A stretch of DNA of 64,000 nt from Lumbricus terrestris (lineage: Eukaryota; Annelida; Clitellata; Crassiclitellata; Lumbricidae): NCBI GenBank assembly GCA_949752735.1, contig OX457036.1, positions 19,726,246-19,790,245 on the forward strand, given 5' to 3'. Under the pieces are notes generated by a model that was not told the DNA's origin, ran no database searches, and saw only the letters and a program-made list of their open reading frames with translations. Made by a program: the position numbers and the translations under genes. Shown in pieces: positions 12,361 through 26,300 of the stretch (position 1 is the first letter of the stretch; every line of letters starts with the position of its first letter).

Positions 12361-12459
12361 GCCTGGCTCACCTTCCACGCCGGATGGCTTAACGGCTTAG
12401 TTTGCACAATAGGTTGCAAGGCCTCGTAGGCTCAAAATATACATTATACAAGAGCATGA

Positions 12460-12504
<45 letters not shown>

Positions 12505-12576
12505 TATTATACATATATATATATATAAAACTATCTGTCTGCTCACACACCCACATACACACCCCACCCACCCACC

Positions 12577-12623
<47 letters not shown>

Positions 12624-12625
12624 AC
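12460..12625. repeat. Compound (TA)n, (CCCA)n, (CA)n microsatellite
   Basis: TA repeats at about 12463-12528, then CCCA/CCAC at 12560-12586 and CA to 12621. Open frames over this interval are artefacts. Confidence 0.95.
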
Positions 12626-12799
12626 ATAGCTGTATAATTTCATGTATATAATTTACATCATATATCAAATATATTGCATCAATGAATACAATGATCAAGT
12701 GAATTGTATACGCGCTCTAAGTATACTTACGCGTAGGCCTCGCCTACTTGCGCTGTACTTCGTAGGCTACCTTTGTATATTACTGACATGCTCACGCAA

Positions 12800-12851
12800 A
12801 CAATCTCTCTCTCTCTCGCGCGCGCGCGCTCACACACCCACATACACACCC

Positions 12852-12882
<31 letters not shown>

Positions 12883-12912
12883 CCACACACACACACACAC
12901 ACACACACCCAC

Positions 12913-12955
<43 letters not shown>
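12800..12955. repeat. Compound (CT)n, (CG)n, (CA)n microsatellite
   Basis: TCTCTC, CGCGCG and CA repeats with a CACACACCCACATACACACC prefix also found in the array 280 bp to the left, so the two arrays are related. Confidence 0.9.
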
Positions 12956-12956
<1 letters not shown>

Positions 12957-13009
12957 GAAGGTGACTCCGCAGAGCGTATAGCCTGCGCATGCCTATAACA
13001 CTCAACTCA

Positions 13010-15960
13010 TCCACTGTTCGTACTTTAATAATTGGCAGTACCAGTCTCAAGGCTGGAGGGAGGAGGAGGGCGGCACTGATCATATCATTGATAAGCCTCA
13101 GTGCCATAAAACAGCAACAAGCAAAAGCGCATAACACACGTGTCCAATGGTTGCATGAGGTATGATAACGTTTTTTTAACGACACTGCCACATCAAAGAT
13201 GATTAGTGTCGCCCTCCTCTTTTATCCAGGCTTGGGACGGGCACTGGATAACGCAGGCAATACATGCATTTTATAAGTGATATTGTGGCTCCTTCAGTTT
13301 GACTTCCAGGCAACGTGGTCAAGTTCTGGTCAAATAATCCTACTAATATAATAGGCCTACTATTATTGTCCCTTTGTTTTTGTAATTTTAGGCTAAAATT
13401 ACTCTTAGGCCTATGGATTAGCAGGCCTGTAATTATAATCATAGAGCTTCTAAAATAATTCAGTACACAAAAAGCTTACTTATGTGACTTTTCTTACAAA
13501 GGGCTACATTTTACTTGATATTAACTCTACAATTACATGACATTTACATGATCTCTACTTTAATTCACCTTACAATATGTGTAAACTGTTAATTTCGACG
13601 TTGTGGCTCTGTAGGATTCTTGAGATCACAATATTAGCTTACGACCACAATGGCCACTATATAAGCAAAGTGAAAGTAGACCTGCTACATAAATGACAGT
13701 TTAGACATATGTCACTATAGGACTTTAGTTTATCTGACCCTTCATTACTTAACTTGATTTTATCTGTACTTGACCTCTATTTGACTTGATATTAACTTTA
13801 CAATTACATGACCTTTACATGACTTCTAGTTCAATTCACCTTTACTTGACCTCGACATTACTTGATAGGCAGAAATATTATTTGCTTTACACGACCTCTG
13901 GTTTAATTTACCCATACCCAGGGTGAAAATTGCCGGGGTGTTGATGGGTTCAATTACCCCCTAGTCATTTCTTAGGACCCCCCATAGCAAAGTTTTCATT
14001 GCAACCACAACTCCACATAAATCAATGTCTGACGCACCCACCCAGTTTTTTTCTTCTGCAATTCTCATACTGCCCATACCTTAAATTAATTATATGACCT
14101 CTATACGTCTACTTTGCTAGTCTTCACAGTATAACCTTTGAACTATTATTTCACCTACGGCAAGCACGCAGGCGCGTCCACCATATAAAGATAGTGCTTA
14201 TCAATTGTGTAGGCTCCTCTGGCATGGCTACAGCCTTTAGACTCGTGTTTGCTTATGGCAGATGGTTAAAGGTTAAATGCATGAGACTGCCTATGGTCGA
14301 CAAGCGTAAAAAGAAGTCCTCATAGACGACGTGGTAGTGATTAGGTCGGATATCTCCTCTTCTGTGTATATAGTCTACTAGAAGCCGTTCGATATAGTCG
14401 TGAATCACTGCGCCTGCTATATACGTTCTTAAGCTGTCAATAAAAGTCCGTCGTCTGATAGAGAATTACCCCTCCCTCCCTATCTATGAAGACACAGACC
14501 AGTTGCCCTCCATTGCTTATGTACAAAATAGATACATGTATATATTAGGCCTACATAAATATATATACGCGCATTCATAACTGTCTATAGGCCCTATGCC
14601 CTTCTATACATATACACACATACACACGCAAGAACACGCGCACACCTGCACGAAAATGCACACAATCATGTACATATTTGCTGTAGGCCTATGTGGCGAC
14701 ATTATGCAATGTAAACTTTGTATAGTGCCATGTCAGTTATCAATGTCATATCCTCTATAGTTTCTGTAACTTAGGCTAAACATGACATTTTGTGTCTCCT
14801 TCAGCAAGTATTTGAGTACCCAGTATAGTGAATGCTCTGCCCCAAAATCCTTTGTCTGTAGATCCGAAACTAGTGCCAAAACTAAAGCACAATGAAACGA
14901 TGACATCCTGCTTGCATAATATTATACGAAAGTCGAAATTCTGTTGGACCAAGTGCTATGGTAGTCACATTGTTTGCCTTTTTTGGTTCTCAGCACCAGA
15001 ACTTAGCTGCTCTCTGAATTGTACTTTCTCGTAAAGCAAGTGTGGCTCATTTCTATGTAAGTATCCAGATTGCAGCACATCTTACATAACTCACAATCAG
15101 ATCGAGGCAGTGATATTGTTTGACAGGTGATGTAGGCCTACACATTAGAACTCAATCCACATTTATTCATGCATGACTGTTAAAAAATTTCACCTCTTTT
15201 GCATAATGGTAGAGGGAATTTGCCCCCCCCCCCACTTCCTCTCCGATCTCTGCCCCTGCTTAAGGGGGGAGGGGGGCAGAATATGACGTGACACCCCTGC
15301 TCACGATTTAACTAATCTAAATAATTAGCCGTTCCAGAATACAATTTCTTACGTCTCCGGATAATTTTTTAAAATCCCAAGGGATCTGAGATACCTCGGG
15401 TAAAAAAAAAAAAAAATTTTTTTTAAAATAAATAAAAAAAATCTAAATAAGTGTCTTTTAAAAACAGTTTGAAAGTGTTTGCTGAAGAGCATTAAATGCA
15501 AGTGGAAGCTCAAAGACATCAGAAAGCTGACACCAGCAACAGAATCTTGAACTTTATTCTCTGCACGACAGAGTGAAGAATTCAAGATTCTCAAGCAATG
15601 GTGAATTAAACATGAAACTGCTTAACATTTCAAGGATTATGAGCTGCACTGATTCCCCAGTCACTTTCAGTACATTCGTTGTAACTCTCATGACTGTGAT
15701 GTGATCTGCTTGAACTGTATAGCTGGCGCCGTCACTGGGAATAGGCCTACCAGAGTACAGCAGGCTGTGGCAATTAGAATCCCACAGGTGTGAGCAAGAT
15801 GTCAAAATTATGCTTTTCAATAATTATTGTGTAACAGTCATGGGAGGAGTTTATCAAGGGCTAGGGGGGGCTAAGCCACACCCCCAAAGAAGACCTAGAT
15901 CCATTTTTTACTGTGTAAATGGTATCTTTTCCCGGGCTTAGCCCCCCCTACCCAAGAAGG
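13010..15960. other. Intergenic; no gene seen
   Basis: No convincing exon on either strand. The stretch 13185-13260 (CAAAGATGAT...CCTCCTTTTATCCAGGCTTGGG) resembles 22125-22200 and is a dispersed repeat, probably from a LINE. TACTTGA-like repeats occur at 13500-13900. A minus-strand frame at 15554-15820 is open but unrecognised. Confidence 0.4.
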
Positions 15961-15965
15961 CTTTA

Positions 15966-16397
15966 GGGGCCGTCCATAAAGTACGTCACGCTCCAGGGGG
16001 GGAGGGGGTGTAAGAAAGTGTGACAGTTTGTGACAGGGGGAGGGGGTCAGGCCATGTGTGACGTCACACATTTATTTTTTAAATTCTTTTTTATTTATTT
16101 TTTCTTAGTACCTAAAATCCGACCCGGCCCGGCCAGGCGTGTCTAAAACCCGGCCTGGCGGGATAAAAGTTGATTTCCCGTCACTATCAAAGCGTTTAGG
16201 GACACACGTCACTATCAGATGGATTAGGGATAGTATGCTAGGGTTTAGAGGTTAGGTAAATGGTTATGTTTTAAAAAATTTTGTTCGAAAGTGTGACGTA
16301 CTTTAGGGGGGGGTCCGACATTTGTGACAGTTTGTGACAGAAGGGAGGGGGGTCAAAAATGGTCAAAAATAGCGTGACGTACTTTATGGACGGCCCC
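15966..16397. mobile_element. 432-bp non-autonomous DNA transposon with 27-bp perfect TIRs
   Basis: Starts GGGGCCGTCCATAAAGTACG and continues TCACGCT. The right end is its exact reverse complement. TTA lies directly outside both ends, as expected for a 3-bp target duplication of the PIF/Harbinger type (TWA). Inside are inverted G-rich blocks with GTGTGACAGTTTGTGACAG. No transposase. Superfamily is inferred from the TTA flanks only. Confidence 0.8.
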
Positions 16398-17128
16398 TTA
16401 GCCCCTCTAAGAACAGAAACCAAACTCCGCCCGGCGCCCATGGTAACAGTGAAGGAAGGCAGCTTGCTCTCTACAAATGATAAATGATTTTGTTGTTCCT
16501 TCACTGTGGCCTTCTTTCATAATTTCCTCTGCTGAGAAATCACAGAAATAATCCAATAAAAACAGCCGACAAAGCCTAAAGGCAGATATCAATGTAGTTC
16601 AGTTTATCATTCACGTCACTGTTCTCGCTCATTGCTCTCCAGACCACATTTTAAGTATGAATAATTTGTGGTTGTAATTCGATTCATCATTTGCAGATCA
16701 ATTACTTTATAGTCTAATCTTTTTGCTTCTTCCTTTAGTGTGGTCCATATCTAACGGCCTTTGGCAAAGAGCAAGATTGCTTAAGAAAACTACGCAGTTC
16801 AGGGCTACTTGCAAGCTATATCATGACTGCAATAGCATGATGAATAACGATGTAATAATAACAATGCAATAATAATGAACAAAATGAATACCAACCACCG
16901 TCTTGCCTATCCACAGAAACATTAATTTACGTCTGCTGTTTCAGGTAGGAAACACTTCTCAGAAGACATATTGAAGCTACACTACACATCGATGGATTCA
17001 AGGAGTATATCACACTTAATGCACTTGCCTTGCTTTTCAGCATTTGTTTGAAAGGTAGCCTACTACATTAATTATCTTCATACATACATACATACAAATA
17101 TACATACATAAACATACATACACACGCG

Positions 17129-17159
<31 letters not shown>

Positions 17160-17267
17160 TTGAGTTTGTTCTGTAAGAGACTTTATAACGCAATACAATA
17201 CTATGCAATTCAATATGACAAAATTCATTCCTACATACATACATCATATAATATATTAATTTAATGA

Positions 17268-17302
<35 letters not shown>

Positions 17303-18002
17303 TATATAATATACATTACATATTTGTGAATTTCTTTGCAGTACAATTTAAAAATTAAAATCAAAATTGGGATGATATATTTTCTGCATATATAAACTCA
17401 CTGCTAGCAGTACAATACTGGTCAACACTGACAACACACTTGAAAGTATGCTGCTTTTAAATTATACAAAAAACCTGCTATCAGCAAAATGTAAAACTGT
17501 CTTGAAACTTTTCACCATTTCACAATAAATATACATTGGCCGTTAAAGTTAAACTTTAGAGTTGATGCCTAGACTTAATATCACCACCATTACATTCAGC
17601 TTGGCATTTGAGAAATAGAATTAGATTTTAATTTAAAAATAGAATAAAATCAGCAGATAATATTATTAGCAGGACAGTTAACAAGAGGCACTGAGTAGAT
17701 TGTCACTTCTACAAATGGCATTAAGGTTAGCATACGATCCAAAACCCGAAGAAATCTGCTAGTAAATTGCAGTTAAAAATACAATACAACAGTTAAAAAT
17801 CACCAAGGGACCAACAACAGATTGGCATATTTGATAAATGGCACTAATTTCATCGCCAGCTTTTAAAAGCGAAAAGTTCAGCAGATAGTTTTGCAGGTAA
17901 ATAAATATTTTCAAGAGGCACATACATAGTTCACAAGTTTAGAAGTTTCCTTTCTAGTACATGTATGTACAACAACAACAAGTTAAAGTGAGTGACAGCA
18001 GT
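16398..18002. other. Dynein 3' flank and probable 3' UTR
   Basis: No coding exon seen. It contains CA repeats (17120-17158), TA repeats (17271-17296) and an inverted repeat ACAGTGAAGGAA/TTCCTTCACTGT (16446-16508). The dynein 3' UTR must begin at 18002 on the minus strand, but its end is not clear. Confidence 0.5.
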
Positions 18003-18106
18003 CTAGTCACTGAGCTGACAGAGCAGCGCACCACCCATGCAGATCCAGTAATCCTGTGGCTGAAACGAAGGAAGATACACCGTCACAACAAAGTTTGTCG
18101 AATGCC
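18003..18106 (-). CDS. DNAH6: Dynein exon w43: last coding exon and stop
   Basis: Window residues 2527-2560 and a TAG stop. Encodes [20 protein letters not shown] and ends CQLSD. The chain ends at the same place as other DNAH6-type proteins (LLCQLS-x). The 3' UTR continues below 18003. I found no convincing polyadenylation signal nearby, so its end is not set. Confidence 0.96.
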
Positions 18107-18411
18107 CTGCAGAAGAGAAACAGAAAAGAACAGACGATAATCATTTGTTATCAAACAATGAACTGTTGTCACCAGAGCTGTGACAATTGCTTTTAACCAA
18201 TCCCTTGCTACTTGGCACATATCTTTCTCTCAAACTCAGAACACTCCTTTTGTCAATCAATCAATCAACCAATCAATCAATCAGCCAACCAATCAATCAT
18301 TTATTTTGTAACCAACAAACGATTTTTTACAGTTATAGATTGCAAGTTCACTGTCAATGGGGAAGGCCGCAAGTATAGGTCCTAAAGAGATCACTGACCC
18401 TGCTAAATAGA

Positions 18412-18457
<46 letters not shown>

Positions 18458-21400
18458 GATAACAATATAATAAAAATGGGGAAAGCCACAAATAATTTTA
18501 TAATAAAATAATAAGTAACAATAACAATAATAATAATGATGATGAAAACAACAATTCACATGGCACCGTAAGACAACAGCCATGTTGAAAGAGATAAGCA
18601 AAAAATCGACAAACTCTGACCTGTTGTCGAGAGAACACCGGCCCTGGCTGCCGTCTTGTAGAGTGGCGCCTGGTAGTCGCTCTCCTCCGCCTCGTAGTCC
18701 ATCACCGGTTCCATGTGAAGGACCGGAAGCGCAGAGTTCATTTCCCCTGGAAGAGCATCCGCCAGCGCACGGTTCTCTCCATCCCATCGGAACCCATCCA
18801 TGAAGAGACCGTGAACGAGGAGGCCGTCCGTCGGAGATGTCAGCTTTCGGTCGGGTTCGATCTCTTCGCCGAACTGCTGCTTGGCCAACGCCTCGGCAAC
18901 CTCAACCTGGTCTCGGTAGACTGGTAGCACGTTGTACTTGAACGAGAGGTGATCGACCGGAAGGCCGTACTTGCGTGCGTGATTCTGCAGGGCACCGGTC
19001 AAGAAACCTGCAATTATGTAATGTAGGTGATTAATTAATTCAAGAATTTCTATAACACCTCTTTAAGGGACTACCATACCCAGAAGAGCTCCTGACTAGC
19101 ATAGCATGGCAAAAAAGCAGTTTTGAGTTGAATAAAAATGCTTCAGTAAGAGTCCCAGAAAACAGATGTAGCTCCTGTTGTGGGAGCGCATTGCAGACCA
19201 ATGGGCCGACCACGGAAAAGGCTAGATTCTGCATAGTTGCAGCTTGCGCAAATCATCAGTCATCGTTTGATGACACTGAGCAGCTGTCAGTGATGGATTT
19301 GATAAAAGTTCCTACACAATAATGCAATGTATATGTAAATCTTTGAGAATTTCTCAGTGCCCACAAAAGGCCACGTTAGAGAGACCAGCTTATTCACCGA
19401 CGCAGTAAACCAATAACCACCAAACTCTCAAACTCCTATTATGGTCTTGTTCAAATGACTAGAGCCATCAAATGATAAGCTAGCATTATGTTGAACAGCA
19501 TTATATATCTATGCCATGAGAACGAAATAGATTACCCTGTGGGAAGAAGAAGCCAGATATCCAGAACGACTTTGGTGAACCGGTCTTGATCCAGCTGTAG
19601 ATGAACTTACAGCGCAGCACGAGGTCCTTGACCCAACTGCTCAGAGGCTTCATTGACGGGTAAGCAGATTTTGCCCAGAGCTTCGGCACAAGGTTGTAGA
19701 GGAAGGCGTTGTAAACCATTTCCAGTTCTTCACTCATCACAACCAATCCTTTGATGGCGCGCTGTAGCTGCTTCAACGAATTCTGCACAAAATGAATAAC
19801 GTCTGCTGTCATCACGATAACACAATTATTAGCAAACTGGCCAACAACTCTGAGATGCAATGTTGACAGCCAATTTTAGAGATCACATCAAATCCGTTGA
19901 CAGTATTCTGCGCAATCTGCAGCTTCTTCAATGAAGTTCCTCCACCATCATTACTGATCACACACCATCACCTTCCTCAGGTTCCTCTATTCATCACACC
20001 TTGGGCTTTTCACTCGAAACTGAAGACATTCCTTTTCAAGAACTCTTACCCTGTCTCATCTGATCCTCCACCCTCCAATTCTCGACCAAGACAACACCCG
20101 CCTTAGTAGCTGTTCCACCCTCTGATTCTATGGTAACTCGATCCGGACGACCATGGACTATTCTTAGGGATAACCCTTTTGACTCAACGCAGCGCTCGTG
20201 AATAAGCTGGTGCCCCGCACTTGGCTTTCGAGTGGTGCTTTAGAAATTTGGATATTACGATTACGATTAACGATGAAGTCTGCAAAGACTGAAAAGTATT
20301 TCTCACAATTATAAAAAATTATATGTAAGTATATGAACCTTCTTGAAATTTCACACATCTGTGTACATAGCAATTTAGAGATGATCTAAAAAACACTATG
20401 TACATAGATCTCTAATACATTATATTTCTGTTATGTTTGTATGCCAAAATTACAATGCATGTATGCATGAGCATATGCAATACACCCTCACTTCATCCAT
20501 CCTCGCTCCTACTCACAAGAGAATAGCCTTACCTTGATAACGTATAGAAGTTTGTTAAACCTATCGACCTCTTGCAGCAAAACAGTAGCCAGCGAATTCA
20601 TTCGACCTTTGGCATCAGGCTAAAAACCGAGAACAATACACAGAACAGATTACGAATACAAAATGTATGTGGCAATTGATTTAATTGCCTATTTCTGAAA
20701 GAACCAAATTTGTTTCGTCATAATTTCCAATAGCAAAATGGAACTGACAGGAAATCATAGATCAGCCCAAAGTCAACAGGCGATGTAATCCTGAGGGGAA
20801 GAAGCAGTATATGTCAGATTTTATAACATGATGCATAACACACAGATTCGTGAAATGACATGACATGATGCATAACATACAGATTCGTGAAATGACTTGA
20901 CATGATGCATAACATACAGATTCCTGAAATGACATGACATGATGCATAACATACAGATTCCTTGCACATGCATATGGTAAGCAAGGTCGACTAATACTTT
21001 TTAAAATGCACCAATTTGGATTTCTTACATTTTCAAATATGCTACACAGAATGTTAGAAAAATCTCCGCAAAGAAGCTTCGTAAATGTTTCATTACACTA
21101 GATAAAATACTTTTAAAATTTCATATTGGTTTCAGTTAGTAGTGAGTTTGTAATAGGTGAAATGTTTAGTATTTTAATCATTACTTATTGTAAGTTATAA
21201 AATTATTATTGTAAAGAGTATGAGTTGCCATCTGGCCCAGTAAACCACATTTGCTACAGCAAACGTCCCATGTGCCCAGGTTCGTGAGAATCACAGCTCA
21301 CCTCCTGAGAGTAGCTTACTCCACAGATTTGAATCTTCGTGCACATAAAAAGTATAAATTCTTTATTGATAAAAATTAATGAAAATATTATTATACTAGA

Positions 21401-23303
21401 ATTATGGACCTTAGATGCATATATGTACGATTGTACGTATGTATGTATGTGCACTTGTTATAGCGCCCCTTCAAGATTACTACTCAGAAGCACTCCCGGC
21501 TACAGTGCAGACACAGAGTCGAAGTTTTAAGCCAAAGCGCCTGAGTAATTGCGAGTGTGAAGGACTTGCTCAAGTTCCCTGTGAGGCAGTTTGAGGTGGA
21601 TTCAAACCTGGAACCCGACGGCTGCAAGGCAATGAACATACCCACTACAGCAGCATGCCCCACGAACGGTGTGGAGCACATTCAAACTTGCAGAAGTGGT
21701 CGAGGATTTAACCTGATTAATTCATTAAATGTGGACTTTGGAGGAGAACGATAAAGTGTGCATTGGACACCTACGGGTTGTTAACCCATGGATAATGACG
21801 ATGATGATGAATTCATTAAAAATACGAGTAAGGTCATTGCCTAACGATCACTACATAAAATCGTCTGTATTTGCATTCACCTCAAACGTATCCTGCTTCG
21901 CTTCCTCTATGTCCAGCTTATCCATGAGCTGAGCCAATATATCTGCCGCTAGTTCATAGACGATGTCATCGTTCGACTTCCCGGCGCCACCACCAGTCAA
22001 GCGTGGCTGCATGTCCAAGATGGTGGCTATTAGATTGCTTGTTTCTTGTATCTGAAATCATTCAAATGTACTACGTCAGCATGATGCTTAACATCCTGTA
22101 CCTGCTTGTTGCGTTTTAATTACGCTGCCGTTTCAAAGATGATAGTGTCTCATTCCTCCTTTATACAGACTTGGGGCTGGCACTGGCAGAGTGCAACCAG
22201 TGTCGGAGTTCTGTAACATCTTGTAATAGTTGTATTGAATTGTTGAAATGCGTTCCACACTGCAGCTTGTTGAAATCGTTCAAGACCGCAGAACTTCTTA
22301 AAGAATCATAATGCTTCGCTCAAAATACTGATCTCAACGAGCAAATGCATAATTATGCTAAATAACAATCGAAGCTGAAACATCTAATTAAGAAACAAAA
22401 ATATATGAAAATGATTGCACTTAATCCTGAAAATTGTTATTTATCCGATATCATCAAATCTATTTCATATCGGGTAACTTAGAGAGAAATTTGCATTGAC
22501 CAAGTGTTGTACTGCGAAATTTTCGTTTTATCTGTTAAGTGGATAAAATGTCTCTGGTCATTGTCTCAGCTGTAGGGATAACTGCTCTCTGTTCAACGGA
22601 ACAGTAATCATAATCGTAATCGTAATCTCGAGACTTCTACAGTACCCACAAAAGCCAAGGTGTGGGAACCAGCTTATTCACAAGCACTCAATCAAAACAA
22701 AGTCGATAGGCAGAGGTCAAGAGGCGAAGACTTAGACAGACGGCTACAGACATGGTGGATGATGTTTAGAGTTGAAATGGCATGGGAGGTATGAGAAAGT
22801 GGAGTTATCAGGATAAGATCTGTCAAAAAGCAATGTTTTGATAAAGGCCATTCAGACCGGTGAGTCATAGAAAAAAACTATCAGTGAAACTCAAAACCAC
22901 AATTTCTTTTTTTTCAAGTCATTTTGCCTGCAGCAAGTAGAAGACCCTGAGGCATTTTAAATAGCAGAACACTCTGTGAAACTCTCAGTATCTAAGTTTT
23001 GTTCGCTTTTACAACAGTCTCAATGTCACATCCACCTGAATAGGCCTAGCACTGATTAGTATTTACCCACATCTGTTATGAAATGACTCTGAAATTTGAG
23101 AGCATAAACAATGCCAAAAAAATACTGCAGGAGAACAGATGTCTTTTTGTAAACTGTGAATACAGTTGTTTGTTTTGCTGGGACAAAGAACTGCCTGCCG
23201 AAGAGTAATCTGGTGCACCAAAGCCAAGCCATAACCAGGTCAGCATCCAGTGGATCAATTGGGAAGACAGTGAGGCAGATTATTGTAACATATCTACGGG
23301 TTT

Positions 23304-23372
<69 letters not shown>

Positions 23373-26300
23373 CCAATCAGTCAATCAATCAATCAATCAA
23401 TCAATCCAATCGTAATTTATATAGCGCCCCTTAAAGTTATCTACTTTATATAGCGCCTTTATTCAGATGCACACATTGCACGGAAACTCTGGCCGGAAAG
23501 AAATAGAAAGAAAGACTGATGATGAAAAATGAGTAATTAATTAGCCAAATACACTCTGGTAGATAAATAATTTGAAAGAGAAAAGTCTTAAATTTATCAT
23601 AAAATACTATAAGAACGAAATGATCACCTACCAACATCGTCCATAGGAATGGAATGTTGGATGTAAGCTTTTTACTATGAAATGCACAGACTATATTCTA
23701 TCATATGTACCTCAAATGCAATGTTGGCATTGTCATGCAATCCAAAGATTTCCGGCTGATCAAGCATAGGCAGGTGCTCGATGTATTCGCGGAATTCACT
23801 CAGCTTTTCAAATGCTGGTGCGTAATATCTGCCTAAAATTTCAAATGTTCCATGTCTCGGCTGTAAAAATCTTTTACAGGAGCATCTTACATTTATTATC
23901 AAACACTCAAACATCAAGACATGTGGTTACATTTATATTCTATAATTAAACAACGAACTGGCTAATTAAACTCTCAGAGAGAGAAAGAGAAACAGAGAGA
24001 AACAGAGAGAGACAGACAGAGAGACAGAGAGAGAGACAGAGACAGACAGAGAAAGAGAGAGACAGAGACAAAGACACAGACAGACACAGACAGATGGACA
24101 GTCACAAAAGTGCTGACTGCACTACCATGAAAAATTCCACACATGAACAACGAATAAATCCAAATGACACAAGAAGCAGATTGAGCAGCCATCTTAGCCG
24201 CATACATGTCAAGATGCTATCAAGCTGTGGACTAAGGCAACATTTGCTGGTGCTATATAAATTCTTCATTATATTACTTGAACAAGCACCTAACTAATGA
24301 AACGATTGTTAATCAAGCTATATACCTGAGATGGAGAACTTGTAATTTTCTTCGAGAGTCTTCGGACGGAAGAAGTTGCTAAGGATCGTGCGAAGGCAAC
24401 GCTGATCCCACCGATCCGTAACACGTCCACCATATGTGATCTGTGGTGAGCAGGATCGAAATTAATCAGCATTAGGTCTACATTACAATTAATAGTTGCA
24501 CTTAGAGTGCGCTACACAAACAGGCCATGAACGCCCGCACATAGGGACAAGAGGGGCACTGCCCCTCGCCCCCGGAAACTTGGCACCTATTTTTAACTGC
24601 ACTAAGCAGTTAATGATACGATTAATACACAAAGTGAAACTGAAAAATTTACATCTTCAAAAATTTGTTTGAAAAACAACCATGTTCTAAATTTAATGAT
24701 TTGCTTTTTTCAAGCTCTTTACAAACTTTTTAACCGTGACCAATGACCATTGTGTTTTGCCCATCCTGCAAAAACATCTGCGAGTGTCAATAATATGCAC
24801 ATATACATATGCAGACACATACGTACATTCAAATGTACTAAATCATATATTCTTAGCCTAATGTTCCCTTGAGTCACTCCTCACAGTAGCACTTGACCAG
24901 GAACGTCCACCAGTGAGTTGGATATTGTTTTCAGTTCTGAAATCTGAATGCCTAGACTTTAAAAGCCGAACACTTGGCAATCAGATAACAATTAGAATAA
25001 TAAAATTAGTAACAATAACAATAAAAGTGAAGCATCATTCAGATGAGTTCGTTTGCTAACTTCTCCTGTGATGTAGATGAGAGCGTCCCATGGAATGACT
25101 TCGTTAACGCAAAACATGTTCAGATTCAGCAGCGCACATTCACGATCGCAGTCGTTAAACTCATACTGCACAGAAAGAAGAAGAAGACATTGTAACAACA
25201 ATAAATAATAATCTGTTTAATTTCAAACTGACACAAAGCAGTATCAAAACATTCATAGTATGAATGGATGATCACAAGTTATTATAGGAGTCGAATCTAA
25301 CTGTTGGCAGCCATGCAAGGCGTCCATCGTGTCTTACTGCTCAGTTTACCAACACCTGCTATATGGAAAGTTAAATTGACTATTTGGAGGGGGTGTGGGT
25401 AGTGGGAAGCGATTCCATATTCGTGTGCCAGAGTGTTCACTATTAGCCAACACCATCGCCAAAATATTCGAAACTTCCCTAACTCTATAAATCGGAGTAT
25501 CTCTAAGCAGTTTCTCCAAAAGAGCAATTTATTCATTGCCATTAGGATTTGCCATTAAAATAATTAAAATTAAAACCAATTCGTAGGACTATGACAGTCA
25601 ATAAATATTTGTCATTATGGTATTGTATTGAATTGTATTGCATTGTATATCTAAGTCATAAAGTGCCTTTCAAGTGCACACCAATTAGAGGCACTCCCAG
25701 TGGGAGAGGCCCAGAGAAAAGAAAGTGGTTTTAAGACAGCGGAAATATGCACATAGCATACTCAGCATGATGTCATGGTTTTGTGTTGTAGGTACCCTTG
25801 TAATAACAAGCTGTGTTACTGTAGAAATTCTCATCATCACCAACAATATTATTATTATTACTATCATTATTAAAAATATTATAATTATTACTAATACTAT
25901 TATAATTAATATTATTACGATTATCATTATTATAAAGATTAGTCTAGATGCCGGGTAGCACATAAACAAATGGAACCTTAACAACAAACATCATTAGCAT
26001 CAATCACTTCAGTTAAATTATAAAAAAGAAATAAACATTTTGATTGCGATGCACCTGATTTTATAGCCTTTTTATATTACATAGATAAAAAGAGTTTTAT
26101 ATATATATATATATATCTGAAAAAATTATATTTCTAAAGCTACAGAGTTCCTCAGGTAATGCTAATCTCACCTTGATGTTCCAGCCGAGTGGTCCAAACT
26201 TCTTGCGTTCCAGAATAATTGCGTGGAAAAAGCAAACTCCGAAGACTATTCGTCGCCAATTCATTCCTAGGACTGAAATTTTGGAAAATATACAAAATCC

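Noticed and set aside
12389..13191. Open frames rich in V-C-V-C and H-T-H-T
   Set aside because: They arise from CA and TA dinucleotide arrays.
15554..15820. 88-codon minus-strand frame
   Set aside because: No recognisable family, no clear splice sites, and it overlaps repeat-like DNA. A chance frame cannot be excluded.
18715..18927. Plus-strand frames opposite exon w42
   Set aside because: Antisense shadows of the strongly conserved dynein C-terminal exon.
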